64,000 bases of DNA from Alcanivorax profundi (GTDB lineage: Bacteria > Pseudomonadota > Gammaproteobacteria > Pseudomonadales > Alcanivoracaceae): the NCBI RefSeq assembly GCF_003597125.1, contig NZ_QYYA01000004.1, forward strand, positions 62,001 through 126,000. The letters are read 5' to 3'. Below the pieces are notes generated by a model, which saw nothing but the letters and a program-made list of their open reading frames with translations, made no database searches and was not told where the DNA came from. A program made the translations under genes and the position numbers. Below, piece by piece: positions 26,124 through 34,651 of the stretch. Position 1 is the stretch's first letter. Every line of letters begins with the position of its first letter.

Positions 26124-26893
26124 ACCCAACCCATATTCTGATCACCGGTGGTGCTGGCGCCATTGGCGCGCAACTGGCCGCCCGTTTTCGCCAACAGCAC
26201 CCTGATGCCAGCCTGACCCTGGTGGACCTGAACCCGGACGCACTGGAGCCCGTCGCCCGTCAGCATGATGCCTGTGCCGAAATCTGTGATTTGACGGATA
26301 TCGACGCCTTGGCTGAGTGGTGGCAGTCGCTGGTAGACCGTCGCGGGCCGGTGGATGTGCTGGTCAATTGCGCAGGCATCATGGACATCATGACGCTCAC
26401 TGGCACTGGCTGGGAGCGGGGCAAACGCCTGATCGACATCAACTTTACCGCCCCCATGCGGCTCATGGATCTGGCCTTGCCCCACATGATCGAGTACCGC
26501 CATGGCTGCGTGATCAACGTGTCCAGTATGGCCGGGCGCGTACCCATTCGCGGTTGCAGCTATTACGGCGGGGCCAAGGCGGGCATCGGTCTGGCATCGG
26601 AAATCGCCCGCCTGGATCTGAAAAAACAGGGCGTCAATGTGGTCACCGTCTACCCCGGCCCGATCTATTCCGGGCTGGAAAGCCATGCCCGCAGTCAGGT
26701 GAAACGGGGGCCGGTATCGCGCTTTATTCCTACCGGCAAACCGGACGTGCTTGCCGATCGCATCTACCGTGCGTTTCGCACCGGGGGCGCACGGGTGATT
26801 TACCCGGACATCTACAGCCTGGCCAAGCAGGTGGCCAACCTGAACCTCACCAACAAAGCCATGGACTTCTTCAGTCCACAGCCTAACCAATAA
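26120..26893 (+). CDS. Short-chain dehydrogenase/reductase in the TetR-BVMO operon
   Basis: 257 aa classical SDR: GGAGAIG cofactor motif (about 10-16), NCAG, Ser of VSSMAGR, and catalytic YYGGAK. The C-terminus (FRTGGARVIYPDIYSLAKQVANL) is amphipathic, as in SDRs that act on long-chain substrates. It overlaps the TetR stop by four bases and is followed by the flavin monooxygenase. In this setting it most likely interconverts a secondary alcohol and a ketone; this is inferred from the operon. Confidence 0.85.
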   Translation: MNPTHILITGGAGAIGAQLAARFRQQHPDASLTLVDLNPDALEPVARQHDACAEICDLTDIDALAEWWQSLVDRRGPVDVLVNCAGIMDIMTLTGTGWERGKRLIDINFTAPMRLMDLALPHMIEYRHGCVINVSSMAGRVPIRGCSYYGGAKAGIGLASEIARLDLKKQGVNVVTVYPGPIYSGLESHARSQVKRGPVSRFIPTGKPDVLADRIYRAFRTGGARVIYPDIYSLAKQVANLNLTNKAMDFFSPQPNQ

Positions 26894-26898
26894 ACGGA

Positions 26899-28389
26899 AT
26901 GACCATGACTCAACATGCCAACACACCCGTTCACGATGTGCTGATTGTCGGTGCCGGCATCAGCGGTATCGGCCTTGCCATCAAGCTACAGGAAGCCGGA
27001 ATCACCAACGTGGTCATTCTGGAAAAAGCCGCCGATCTTGGCGGTACCTGGCGCGACAATACTTACCCCGGGTGCGCCTGCGATGTGCCGTCCGCGCTTT
27101 ATTCCTACTCCTTCGCCCAGAAACCGGACTGGACCCGAGCCTTTGCCGGCCAGGCCGAAATTCTTGATTATGTCCGTGACACTGCCCAGCGTTACGGCGT
27201 GCCTTCCTACATCCGTTTCAACCAAGGGGTGGAGCGGGCGCAGTGGCGTGAGGAGCGCAACCTGTGGGAGGTCCAAACCGCCGATACCCTGTACCTGGCG
27301 CGCACTGTGGTGGCCTGCTCCGGGTATCTGCACGAACCGGTGATCCCGGACATCCCGGGCCTCGACTCCTTTACCGGCAAGCTGTTCCATTCCTCACGCT
27401 GGGATCACCAGCACGATCTGACGGGGGAGCGCGTCGCCGTAATTGGTACCGGCGCTTCCGCGATCCAGTTTGTGCCGGAGATTCAGCCCAAGGTGCAACA
27501 ACTCACCCTGTTCCAGCGTACGCCGCAATGGGTGCTCCCCAAACCGGATCACAGCATTCCCAAAGTGGAGGAGAACTTCTTCCGCCTCCCCTTCACCCTC
27601 AATGCCTGGCGCAAGATGCTCTATGGGGGCTTTGAAACATTCGGCATCGGTTTCCGGCGCCCGGCCATGCTTCGCCAGATCCAGAAGCTGGGCCTCGCCC
27701 ATCTCAAGGTCGCGATCAAAGACCCTGAACTGCGCGCCAAACTCACCCCCGACTACACGCTGGGATGCAAGCGGGTCCTGCTCAGCAACAACTACTATCC
27801 CGCCCTGAACCAGCCCAACGTGGATGTCTTTCACACCGGACTGAAAGAAGTGCGGGGCAATACCCTGGTTGGCCACGACGGCAGCGAATGCGAAGTCGAC
27901 ACCATCATTCTGGGCACCGGATTCTTCGTTACCGAGCCGCCCATCGCCGACCACATTTTCAACGATGCCGGCGACTCTCTCAGTGACATGTGGCGGGACG
28001 GCATGCAGGCCTATCGCGGCACCACCATTGCCGGTTTACCCAACGCCTTCATGGTACTGGGCCCCAATCTGGGCATCGGCCACAACTCGGCCTTTATCGT
28101 TATCGAAGCGCAAATTCGCTATATCGTCAGCAGCCTCACCACCATGCGCGAGAAGCAACTGGCACGTATCGAGGTGAAAGAAGAGGTTCAACAACGCTAT
28201 AACCTGAAGGTACAAAAGGATCTGCAAGGCACCGTCTGGAACACCGGTGGCTGCTCCAGTTACTACCTGGACAAGAACGGATTCAACAGTGTCGGCTTCC
28301 CCTGGAGCACCCTGGAAATGCAACGGCTGCTCAACCACTTTGATGCCGACAGCTACCATCAGCAACCCGCCACCGAACAGGTATTTTGA
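26899..28389 (+). CDS. Baeyer-Villiger-type flavin monooxygenase
   Basis: 496 aa (the second Met at 26905 has better ribosome-site spacing). The FAD motif GAGISG is at 18-23 and the NADPH motif GTGASA near 183. Between them is the BVMO fingerprint FxGxxxHxxxW, seen as FTGKLFHSSRW near 157-167. GGTWRDNTYPGCACDVPS is typical of the CzcO/cyclohexanone-monooxygenase/AlmA group. It should insert oxygen next to a carbonyl using NADPH and O2, giving an ester. In hydrocarbon degraders such enzymes are linked to long-chain alkane or ketone use. Confidence 0.9.
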   Translation: MTMTQHANTPVHDVLIVGAGISGIGLAIKLQEAGITNVVILEKAADLGGTWRDNTYPGCACDVPSALYSYSFAQKPDWTRAFAGQAEILDYVRDTAQRYGVPSYIRFNQGVERAQWREERNLWEVQTADTLYLARTVVACSGYLHEPVIPDIPGLDSFTGKLFHSSRWDHQHDLTGERVAVIGTGASAIQFVPEIQPKVQQLTLFQRTPQWVLPKPDHSIPKVEENFFRLPFTLNAWRKMLYGGFETFGIGFRRPAMLRQIQKLGLAHLKVAIKDPELRAKLTPDYTLGCKRVLLSNNYYPALNQPNVDVFHTGLKEVRGNTLVGHDGSECEVDTIILGTGFFVTEPPIADHIFNDAGDSLSDMWRDGMQAYRGTTIAGLPNAFMVLGPNLGIGHNSAFIVIEAQIRYIVSSLTTMREKQLARIEVKEEVQQRYNLKVQKDLQGTVWNTGGCSSYYLDKNGFNSVGFPWSTLEMQRLLNHFDADSYHQQPATEQVF

Positions 28390-28391
28390 TC

Positions 28392-29327
28392 ATGGCCAAC
28401 CCGACCTCCCCTCGCCGCGCTCTGGTGATCGGCTGCGGCGGTGTTGCCGGCGGCGCCTGGAGCATTGCCGCCCTACATCAACTGGAACAACAACTGGGCT
28501 GGGACTGCCGTGACGCAGACATTCTTATCGGCACCTCCGCCGGAGCCGTCATTGCCTCCCTGCTAGGCAGCGGCATCAGCGTCGATCAGCTGCTGGCCTG
28601 TCAGCAAGGGACCAGCGATACATGCCACTGGAATCACGACACCGATACCGGAGGCGCCCTGCCGCCCCTGCCCGGCGCCCGCCTGACCGGCAAACAACTG
28701 ATCCGCAAAGGGCTGCGGGGTGAAGTATCCGCCCTAACCGCCCTGTGTGGCCTGATGCCCGCCGGTCAATTCGACATGCAGGCCTTCCGCAAGCTGGTCA
28801 ACGGTGCGGCCAATGGCAACCCCTGGGTCAGCCACCCCGCCACCTGGATCATGGCCGTGGATACCACCAGCGGCCGGCGCATTCCGTTCGGTAAAGGCGG
28901 CGCCCCCAGCGTACGTATCGACGATGCCGTATGCGCCTCCTATGGGGTGCCTTGCTGGTGCCCACCGGTCACCGTGGATGGCCGTACCTACATTGACGGC
29001 GGCGTCGCTTCCCCCACCTCCGCCGATATGCTGGTAGACGCTGCCGTGGAGGAGGTCGTCATCCTCGCCCCCATGGCGTCCCGCCAACCCGACAAGCCGT
29101 GGCACCCGTTCGAGCGTATCGAACGACGGGTGCGGCGTTACATGACAAGCATTGTGGACCGGGAAGTGGCCGCACTGGAAAAAGCGGGTAAGCGGGTGAT
29201 CCGGATCGAACCCCAGGCAGAAGACCTGAAAGCGTTTGGTTACAACATGATGGACCCTAGCCGCCGCAAACAGGTGCTGGCCACCGCCATAGCCAGCACG
29301 CCGGCCACCGTGCGAGCCGCGCTTTAG
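28392..29327 (+). CDS. Patatin-like phospholipase/esterase
   Basis: About 311 aa from ATG 28392, two bases after the monooxygenase stop. The oxyanion motif GCGGVAGG is at about 14-21, the nucleophile elbow GTSAG at about 47-51 (Ser49) and the catalytic Asp in YIDGGV near 203. These form the Ser-Asp dyad of patatins. No signal peptide, so cytoplasmic. In this operon it is well placed to hydrolyse the ester made by the monooxygenase; substrate inferred, not known. Confidence 0.88.
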   Translation: MANPTSPRRALVIGCGGVAGGAWSIAALHQLEQQLGWDCRDADILIGTSAGAVIASLLGSGISVDQLLACQQGTSDTCHWNHDTDTGGALPPLPGARLTGKQLIRKGLRGEVSALTALCGLMPAGQFDMQAFRKLVNGAANGNPWVSHPATWIMAVDTTSGRRIPFGKGGAPSVRIDDAVCASYGVPCWCPPVTVDGRTYIDGGVASPTSADMLVDAAVEEVVILAPMASRQPDKPWHPFERIERRVRRYMTSIVDREVAALEKAGKRVIRIEPQAEDLKAFGYNMMDPSRRKQVLATAIASTPATVRAAL

Positions 29328-29336
29328 CGTCGCCAG

Positions 29337-29537
29337 CTACAGTTGCTCAACGGCATCACTGAGCGAGCGCTGGATTTGCTCCAGCGCTCCCCGTGCCAGC
29401 TGTCCTTCTGAATGGGCCATAACGCCTAGCACAATTGCCCCGACAGCCATCGCAACCAGACTAAACAGCAGCCACTTTTCCTTCTCGATCTTGCGAACCT
29501 TGTGTGGCTCTCGGTCGTTATTGTTCGAGTCACGCAT
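29337..29537 (-). CDS. Small single-pass membrane protein
   Basis: 66 aa with a strong ribosome site (GGAGGTG). A charged N-terminus (about 1-20) is followed by one membrane segment (about 22-43) and a short amphipathic tail. The family is unknown. It is convergent with the patatin gene, ten bases from its stop. Confidence 0.65.
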   Translation of the reverse strand: MRDSNNNDREPHKVRKIEKEKWLLFSLVAMAVGAIVLGVMAHSEGQLARGALEQIQRSLSDAVEQL

Positions 29538-29650
29538 ATCACCTCCACCAGACCTCTGGTTCTACGCCTGCCAAGGGCGGATTTCAAACCCGCCATGGAA
29601 ACGCTCCATCACAGACGGCTCAAGGGAGGCCGGGAAGGCACCCGAAAACG

Positions 29651-29688
29651 AAAAAGGCCGTAACAGCAAGCTGCTACGGCCTTTTTCT
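29651..29688 (-). terminator. Terminator of tRNA-Leu
   Basis: AAAAAGGCCGTAACAGCA, a short loop, then TGCTACGGCCTTTTT form a strong hairpin four bases downstream of the tRNA on the minus strand, ending in a T-run in that direction. Confidence 0.85.
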
Positions 29689-29692
29689 GAGA

Positions 29693-29777
<85 letters not shown>

Positions 29778-29846
29778 AATGGGCGGCTATTCTAACAGGG
29801 CAAAGCGCAATTGCCAGAGGGCCCAGCGAAAAACTTCCGCCGTGCA

Positions 29847-30521
29847 CTAGCCTCCCTGAAGGATGCGGTAGAGTGCCTGCAGGTCCTTGTCGATCTTGTT
29901 AACCTTGGCCGACAGGGCCGACACTTGCTGACTATCCAGGCTGGGCGTAGCCACCTGCTGAACAACCGGTGCGTCTTGACTCTGGCGATTGGCCAGTGCC
30001 GTCAAACGGCCAGAAAGGGCACCAAGACTTTTATCCATCCCGTCCAGGCGCTTGGCCAAGGCTGCATTTTCTTCACTCTGGTTTCCCATCTTCGCCAGCG
30101 AAACCGTCATTGCTCGCACCTTGCTGTTCAGCTCACGGAAATCTTCACGGAGCCGGGCAAGATCTGAAACGCCAACGCTGCTCCCCTTTTCAGCGCTTGG
30201 AGACTGAGGGGGAGCAACCGATGCCGTTTGTGCGGAAGCAAGCTGGTAAAACTCCTGACGAAGGTCGCTCAGCTCCTGACGTGTGTCCTGGTTGATGAAC
30301 CACTGGGTCACCGCAACCGTCGCAGCAGCAAGCGCCAGGGCAAGGGAAAACCAAACCACTCCTGAGCGGCCGCTATCCGATACCCTGACAGGTGTGTTTT
30401 TCTTGTGCACTCCGAGAGGAATCGGGGCGTTATCACTCGCCGGCGCAGGAACAGGAACAGCCAATACATCCTGATTGAGTCCCTGTAACCTGCGCTCTTT
30501 CGTTTCTGGCAGTCTGGCCAT
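29847..30521 (-). CDS. Membrane-anchored coiled-coil protein
   Basis: About 224 aa from the ATG at 30521. Layout: a cytoplasmic N-terminal segment rich in Pro/basic residues (about 1-55), one membrane segment (about 57-75, WFSLALALAAATVAVTQWF), then a periplasmic region of heptad-type coiled coil to the C-terminus (LREDFRELNSKVRAM, LAKRLDGMDKSLGALSGRL). The protein at 30600-31469 has the same architecture, suggesting a pair that assembles together. No known family. It lies between the tRNA and the sodB group on the same strand. Confidence 0.7.
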   Translation of the reverse strand: MARLPETKERRLQGLNQDVLAVPVPAPASDNAPIPLGVHKKNTPVRVSDSGRSGVVWFSLALALAAATVAVTQWFINQDTRQELSDLRQEFYQLASAQTASVAPPQSPSAEKGSSVGVSDLARLREDFRELNSKVRAMTVSLAKMGNQSEENAALAKRLDGMDKSLGALSGRLTALANRQSQDAPVVQQVATPSLDSQQVSALSAKVNKIDKDLQALYRILQGG

Positions 30522-30599
30522 GGCCACATGCCCTTTCTTGTGTTTTTTTATTGGGAAAGGGACACAACGCAACCCTCTCCCTCCCCCCTGGAAGGCGTT

Positions 30600-31469
30600 T
30601 TAACGGCCTTCCAGCTTGTCCAAGCGACTATTCACCTGCAAGCGGTACGCATCGAACGCTGCTACCGCAGCCTCGGTATCATCTACTCTGGCGTCCAGTG
30701 CCGTGAGGCTACCTTGCGCCTTTTCCAACTTGGCCAGTGCGGTCTTCACGTTTTGCTGCTGTCGCTCGAGCTGCCCAATATTTTCGACCAGTACATCCAG
30801 CTGAGTCTGCATCTGGCTGATCTGGGTCTGCCATTGCTGACTGCTCTTATTGACCGCGGACACTGCACTCTCTACCTGCTTTTTCAGCGTGGCAGCCTCC
30901 TGATTCAGGCCCTTGATCTTGCCATCGACCCCTGCCTGGGCTTTCTTCACCGACTCCACCGAGCTCCCCAACGCGGAAAGCTTTTTGCCCTGCTCGGCGA
31001 TGTCCGCCTTGTTGCGCTTGTTGCTGAGGTCCCAGAGCTTGCGAATTTCTGTTCGGTTATCTTCCAGCGCCTTGCTATGTGCCCTCACCAGGTCCTGCAA
31101 TTTCCCGGAGGACTGATTAAGGCTCTCATCCGTCGCGGAAAGACGCGACTGCAGGTTACCGAGTTGCTCACTGGACTCTGTCAGCCGATTGTCCAACTGG
31201 GCCTGAAGCACACCCACCTGCCGGTGAAACCATACTGCAAGCACCGCAATCAGCACGACCAGAACCAGACAAGCTGCCATCCAACCGCCCCCACCGGTCG
31301 GTGCTGGCTTTTGAGGGGCAGGCTTGGCTTTCGCTTTCCCCGAACCATTCCCCCTATCGGCGGGCTTGCCCGTTGAGGGCGCCGCTGCGACGGGCTTGCC
31401 CGGGCGTACCGGTTCATCAACGGAAATATCGTCCAGATCACCCAGATTGACTTCACGATCTCGTGTCAT
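30600..31469 (-). CDS. Membrane-anchored coiled-coil protein, structural partner of the next gene
   Basis: 289 aa. The acidic N-terminus (NLGDLDDISVDEP) is followed by a Pro/Lys-rich linker, a membrane segment at about 63-83 (AACLVLVVLIAVLAVW), then about 200 residues of near-continuous coiled coil to the end. It shares layout, but no obvious sequence identity, with the downstream protein at 29847-30521. Such proteins often act as inner-membrane tethers or scaffolds. Nothing in it indicates an enzyme. Confidence 0.7.
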   Translation of the reverse strand: MTRDREVNLGDLDDISVDEPVRPGKPVAAAPSTGKPADRGNGSGKAKAKPAPQKPAPTGGGGWMAACLVLVVLIAVLAVWFHRQVGVLQAQLDNRLTESSEQLGNLQSRLSATDESLNQSSGKLQDLVRAHSKALEDNRTEIRKLWDLSNKRNKADIAEQGKKLSALGSSVESVKKAQAGVDGKIKGLNQEAATLKKQVESAVSAVNKSSQQWQTQISQMQTQLDVLVENIGQLERQQQNVKTALAKLEKAQGSLTALDARVDDTEAAVAAFDAYRLQVNSRLDKLEGR

Positions 31470-31572
31470 GCCTGATGCCTTGTATCCTAATCATCCAACG
31501 CCCCAGGGGCGCAATCATACTTCACAGACAACGCCTATACTGTCGACGCTGTCGCTCGGGAAACCACGATTC

Positions 31573-32100
31573 TTACTCCCCACGCTTCTCGAACAGAGGC
31601 TGGTCTGTCGCGTAGTAGATAGCCTCGCCAATTTCATGCTTGCCATCTTCATTCTCAAGCAGTGGGATAAAGATCACCCAGGGACGCACTTCACGGTGAT
31701 CGACTTCTGCCCAGACGCCAACCACCTTTTCGCCCTCATCGTTTTCGATTTCATGAAGGCGATAGATCGACATCATGTTCACTTCCGGCTGCTCATTGCC
31801 AATCTGACGCAACTTCATGAACAACCCCTTGGCCCAGTCTTCCGGGTCCGGGGCCTCTTCTTTTGCACCGGAATACCCCACTACCTGCAAATTGCCATCA
31901 ACACTGATCAGGCCGAAAGGGTACATGCCGCCCGACTTGGCGATGGCCTCCAGAGCCTGTCGAATACCCGCCTGAGCCAGAGCATCCATGTCTTTCTGGG
32001 CATCGCTTTTCTCGGTCGCGGGCGGAGTGGAATCATCGGCACTCCAGACCGGGGAAACGCTCATTACGGCGAACAGGAAAATGGCTGTCAAAAAACGCAT
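31573..32100 (-). CDS. Exported hypothetical protein next to sodB
   Basis: 175 aa with ribosome site AAAGGTG. A signal peptide ends near residue 20 (SPVWSA/DD). The mature part is acidic, with YPFGLISVDGNLQVVGYSG and YRLHEIENDEGEKVVGVWAEVDHREVRPWV strand patterns. Likely a periplasmic, roadblock- or profilin-like beta-sheet protein, but the family is not certain. It is cotranscribed in direction with the two coiled-coil proteins downstream and is separated from sodB by a terminator. Confidence 0.7.
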   Translation of the reverse strand: MRFLTAIFLFAVMSVSPVWSADDSTPPATEKSDAQKDMDALAQAGIRQALEAIAKSGGMYPFGLISVDGNLQVVGYSGAKEEAPDPEDWAKGLFMKLRQIGNEQPEVNMMSIYRLHEIENDEGEKVVGVWAEVDHREVRPWVIFIPLLENEDGKHEIGEAIYYATDQPLFEKRGE

Positions 32101-32238
32101 ATCGCACCTTTGTTGTTGTACTGGCCGCCTTACCAGAAAGTCCCGATCAGGGATTACGGCATGCGTAATCAGGGACTCTCAGCGGCTGCGGAGTGCTGGT
32201 GACGCTATCAGAGTTACCCAACCGTCGCCAGACAGATA

Positions 32239-32263
32239 CAAAAAGGACCGCAAAGCGGCCCTT
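32239..32263 (-). terminator. sodB terminator
   Basis: The hairpin AAAAGGACCGC-AAA-GCGGCCCTTTT lies about 50 bases downstream of the sodB stop on its strand. Confidence 0.75.
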
Positions 32264-32315
32264 TTAGTTTCCTGAGCGGTGCCCGAAGGAAGAACACCGT
32301 TTATCTCAGTCCAAC

Positions 32316-32903
32316 TTATGCAGCGAAGTTTTCCGCGGCAAAGTCCCAGTTGATCAGGTTCCAGATGGATTCCAGGTACTTGGGACGGGCATTGCGGTAA
32401 TCCACGTAGTAGGCGTGCTCCCACACGTCCACGGTGAACAGCGGGGTCTGGCCCTTGCCGTGCGCAATGGGGGTGTCGGCGTCGTCAGTGTTGACGATTT
32501 CCAGGCTGCCATCGCTGTTCTTCACCAGCCAGGTCCAGCCGGAGCCGAAGTTGCCGGTCGCCTTGGCATTGAACTGGCTTTTGAACTCGTCAAAAGAACC
32601 GAATGCCTTGTCGATCGCAGCACCCAGATCGCCAGCGGGAGCGCCACCGCCGTTCGGGCTCAGGCTGTTCCAGTAAAAAGTGTGGTTCCATACCTGGGCA
32701 GCCTGGTTAAACAGACCGCCTTGCGCGCTCTTGATGATGTCTTCCAGGGATTTGCCTTCGTTGTCGGTACCGGCAACCATTTCGTTGAGCTTGGTCACGT
32801 AAGCGTTGTGGTGCTTGCCGTGGTGAAACTCGAGAGTCTCGGCAGAGATATGCGGTTCCAGTGCGTTCTTCTCGAACGGCAGCGGCGGTAGTTCAAAAGC
32901 CAT
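32316..32903 (-). CDS. sodB: Superoxide dismutase [Fe]
   Basis: 195 aa from MAFELPPLPF (ATG 32903, AGGGGA nine bases upstream). Metal ligands are His27 (EFHHGKHH), His74 (WNHTFYW), and the Asp and His of DVWEHAYY. The Gln in AAQVWNH and the motif GGLFNQAAQ indicate the iron form rather than manganese. It removes superoxide in the cytoplasm. The divergent thiolase gene shares its upstream region, which holds two perfect inverted repeats. Confidence 0.96.
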   Translation of the reverse strand: MAFELPPLPFEKNALEPHISAETLEFHHGKHHNAYVTKLNEMVAGTDNEGKSLEDIIKSAQGGLFNQAAQVWNHTFYWNSLSPNGGGAPAGDLGAAIDKAFGSFDEFKSQFNAKATGNFGSGWTWLVKNSDGSLEIVNTDDADTPIAHGKGQTPLFTVDVWEHAYYVDYRNARPKYLESIWNLINWDFAAENFAA

Positions 32904-32956
32904 AGTCATTTCCCCTGACGGTGTTTCCCGGCCGCGCACACGGCCGGGGTGGAATT

Positions 32957-33038
32957 CTCCGCTGACAACGCATCGCTGCAGTCAGCGGCTGATAAATCCT
33001 GTCTCCATGGATTCTGCGTCAATCCATGGAGACAGGAT
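32957..33038. promoter_or_regulatory. Two perfect inverted repeats in the sodB-thiolase divergent region
   Basis: CCGCTGAC...GTCAGCGG (about 32959-32988) is an 8-bp inverted repeat with a 14-base spacer. Directly next to it, ATCCTGTCTCCATGGATT (32996-33013) is repeated exactly inverted at 33021-33038 with a 7-base loop. Neither is followed by a T-run and no gene ends here, so they are unlikely to be terminators. The rest of this 340-bp gap shows nothing else I can name. Confidence 0.7.
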
Positions 33039-33244
33039 CATAACAAGCTACGGGCCACTATCTCCAGCGTAAACCCTGTAATTACAGGGTTTTACCCTTG
33101 CTGCAAAAGAGTATGAATCTCATCTGCAACTGGCTGTGACCGGCAGGTCCTTGTGACATGGGGCGCCCCTTCCTTGTTTCAAGTACAATGCGCCCCAATT
33201 TTCACGATACCTATCACGCCAGTGAACTTTGGCAGGAGAAAAGC

Positions 33245-34426
33245 ATGTCTGATGATGCAATCGTCATTGTAAATGGTGCCCGTACCGCCATGGGTGGTTT
33301 CCAGGGCTCCCTGTCTGCAGTCAGCGCCCCTGAACTGGGTGCCGCCTCTATCCGTGAAGCCGTGGCTCGTGCCGGCCTGAAACCGGAAGACGTGCAGGAA
33401 GTGATCATGGGCTGTGTGCTGCCTGCCGGCCTCAAGCAAGGCCCCGCCCGTCAGGCCATGCGTCAGGCTGGCCTGCCCGATAATGTCGGCGCCACCACCA
33501 TCAACAAGCTGTGTGGCTCTGGCATGAAAGCCACCATGTTCGCCTACGACTCCATCAAGGCTGGCACCAACGACATCGTTGTCTCCGGTGGCATGGAATC
33601 CATGACCAATGCCCCCTACGTGCTGGACAAGGCTCGCAGCGGCATGCGCATGGGACACGGTCAGGTCTATGACCACATGTTCCTGGACGGTCTGGAAGAT
33701 GCCGAAACCGGCCGACTGATGGGCTCCTTCGCCCAGGAAGTGGCAGACAAGCGCAGCATCTCCCGCGAAGACATGGACAACTACGCCATCGAGTCCCTGA
33801 AACGCGCCCAGGCCGCCATCGATAACGGCTGGTTCAAGGACGAGATCGTTCCGGTCACCGTGAAAACCCGCAAGGGTGAAGTGGTGGTGGATACCGATGA
33901 ACAACCCGGCAACGCCAACATCGAAAAGATCCCGACCCTGCGTCCGGCCTTCGCCAAAGACGGCACGGTAACCGCAGCCAACGCCAGCTCCATCTCCGAT
34001 GGTGCATCAGCACTGGTGCTGGCACGCGAGTCTGTGGCCAACGACCGTGGCCTGCAGCCACTGGCCCGCATCCTCGCCCATGCCACCAACAGCAAGCACC
34101 CCAGCGAATTCACCATTGCCCCTATCGGGGCCACCGAAGCGGTCATGAAGAAAGCGGGCTGGAGCGTGGACGACGTGGATCTGTTCGAGATCAACGAAGC
34201 CTTCGCCATGGTTGCCATGATGCCGATGATCGACCTGGGCATTCCCCATGAAAAGGTAAACATCCACGGTGGCGCCTGCGCTTTGGGCCACCCGGTGGGT
34301 TCTACCGGTTCACGCATTATCCTTACCCTGATTCACGCGCTGAAACGCACTGGCGGCAAACGCGGTGTGGCCAGCCTGTGCATCGGTGGCGGTGAAGCCA
34401 CCGCCGTGGCCATTGAGCTGGTGTAA
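33245..34426 (+). CDS. Acetyl-CoA acetyltransferase / thiolase
   Basis: 393 aa from ATG 33245, with AGGAG six bases upstream; the longer frame is non-conserved. The acylated Cys is in NKLCGSGMKA (Cys90), the catalytic His in HGGACALGHPVGSTGSR, and the second Cys in CIGGGEA. The size and GHPVG motif fit biosynthetic or degradative acetoacetyl-CoA thiolase (AtoB/PhaA type). It condenses or cleaves acyl-CoA and fits lipid-based metabolism. Monocistronic with its own terminator. Confidence 0.92.
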   Translation: MSDDAIVIVNGARTAMGGFQGSLSAVSAPELGAASIREAVARAGLKPEDVQEVIMGCVLPAGLKQGPARQAMRQAGLPDNVGATTINKLCGSGMKATMFAYDSIKAGTNDIVVSGGMESMTNAPYVLDKARSGMRMGHGQVYDHMFLDGLEDAETGRLMGSFAQEVADKRSISREDMDNYAIESLKRAQAAIDNGWFKDEIVPVTVKTRKGEVVVDTDEQPGNANIEKIPTLRPAFAKDGTVTAANASSISDGASALVLARESVANDRGLQPLARILAHATNSKHPSEFTIAPIGATEAVMKKAGWSVDDVDLFEINEAFAMVAMMPMIDLGIPHEKVNIHGGACALGHPVGSTGSRIILTLIHALKRTGGKRGVASLCIGGGEATAVAIELV

Positions 34427-34445
34427 CACTGCCACCGGCCATACA

Positions 34446-34474
34446 AAACGGGGCCTTGCTGGCCCCGTTTTTTG
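34446..34474 (+). terminator. Thiolase terminator
   Basis: AAAACGGGGCC, loop TTGCT, GGCCCCGTTTTTTG, twenty bases after the stop. Confidence 0.9.
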
Positions 34475-34651
34475 TTGCTCAGTTTCTTCCCCGGTTCCAC
34501 TCTCCCACCTCGAAACATCCGCTTTCACTTTAAAACTCTGTTGCACTTTAAAGGCCAAATTGGCCACCCGGCGTATACGCAAAGCCCCCTTTCACCTGTA
34601 CCCTGACCGGCTAGTCACCATTTTGGGCTTGGTACAGTCCCCGGGAGCCTC

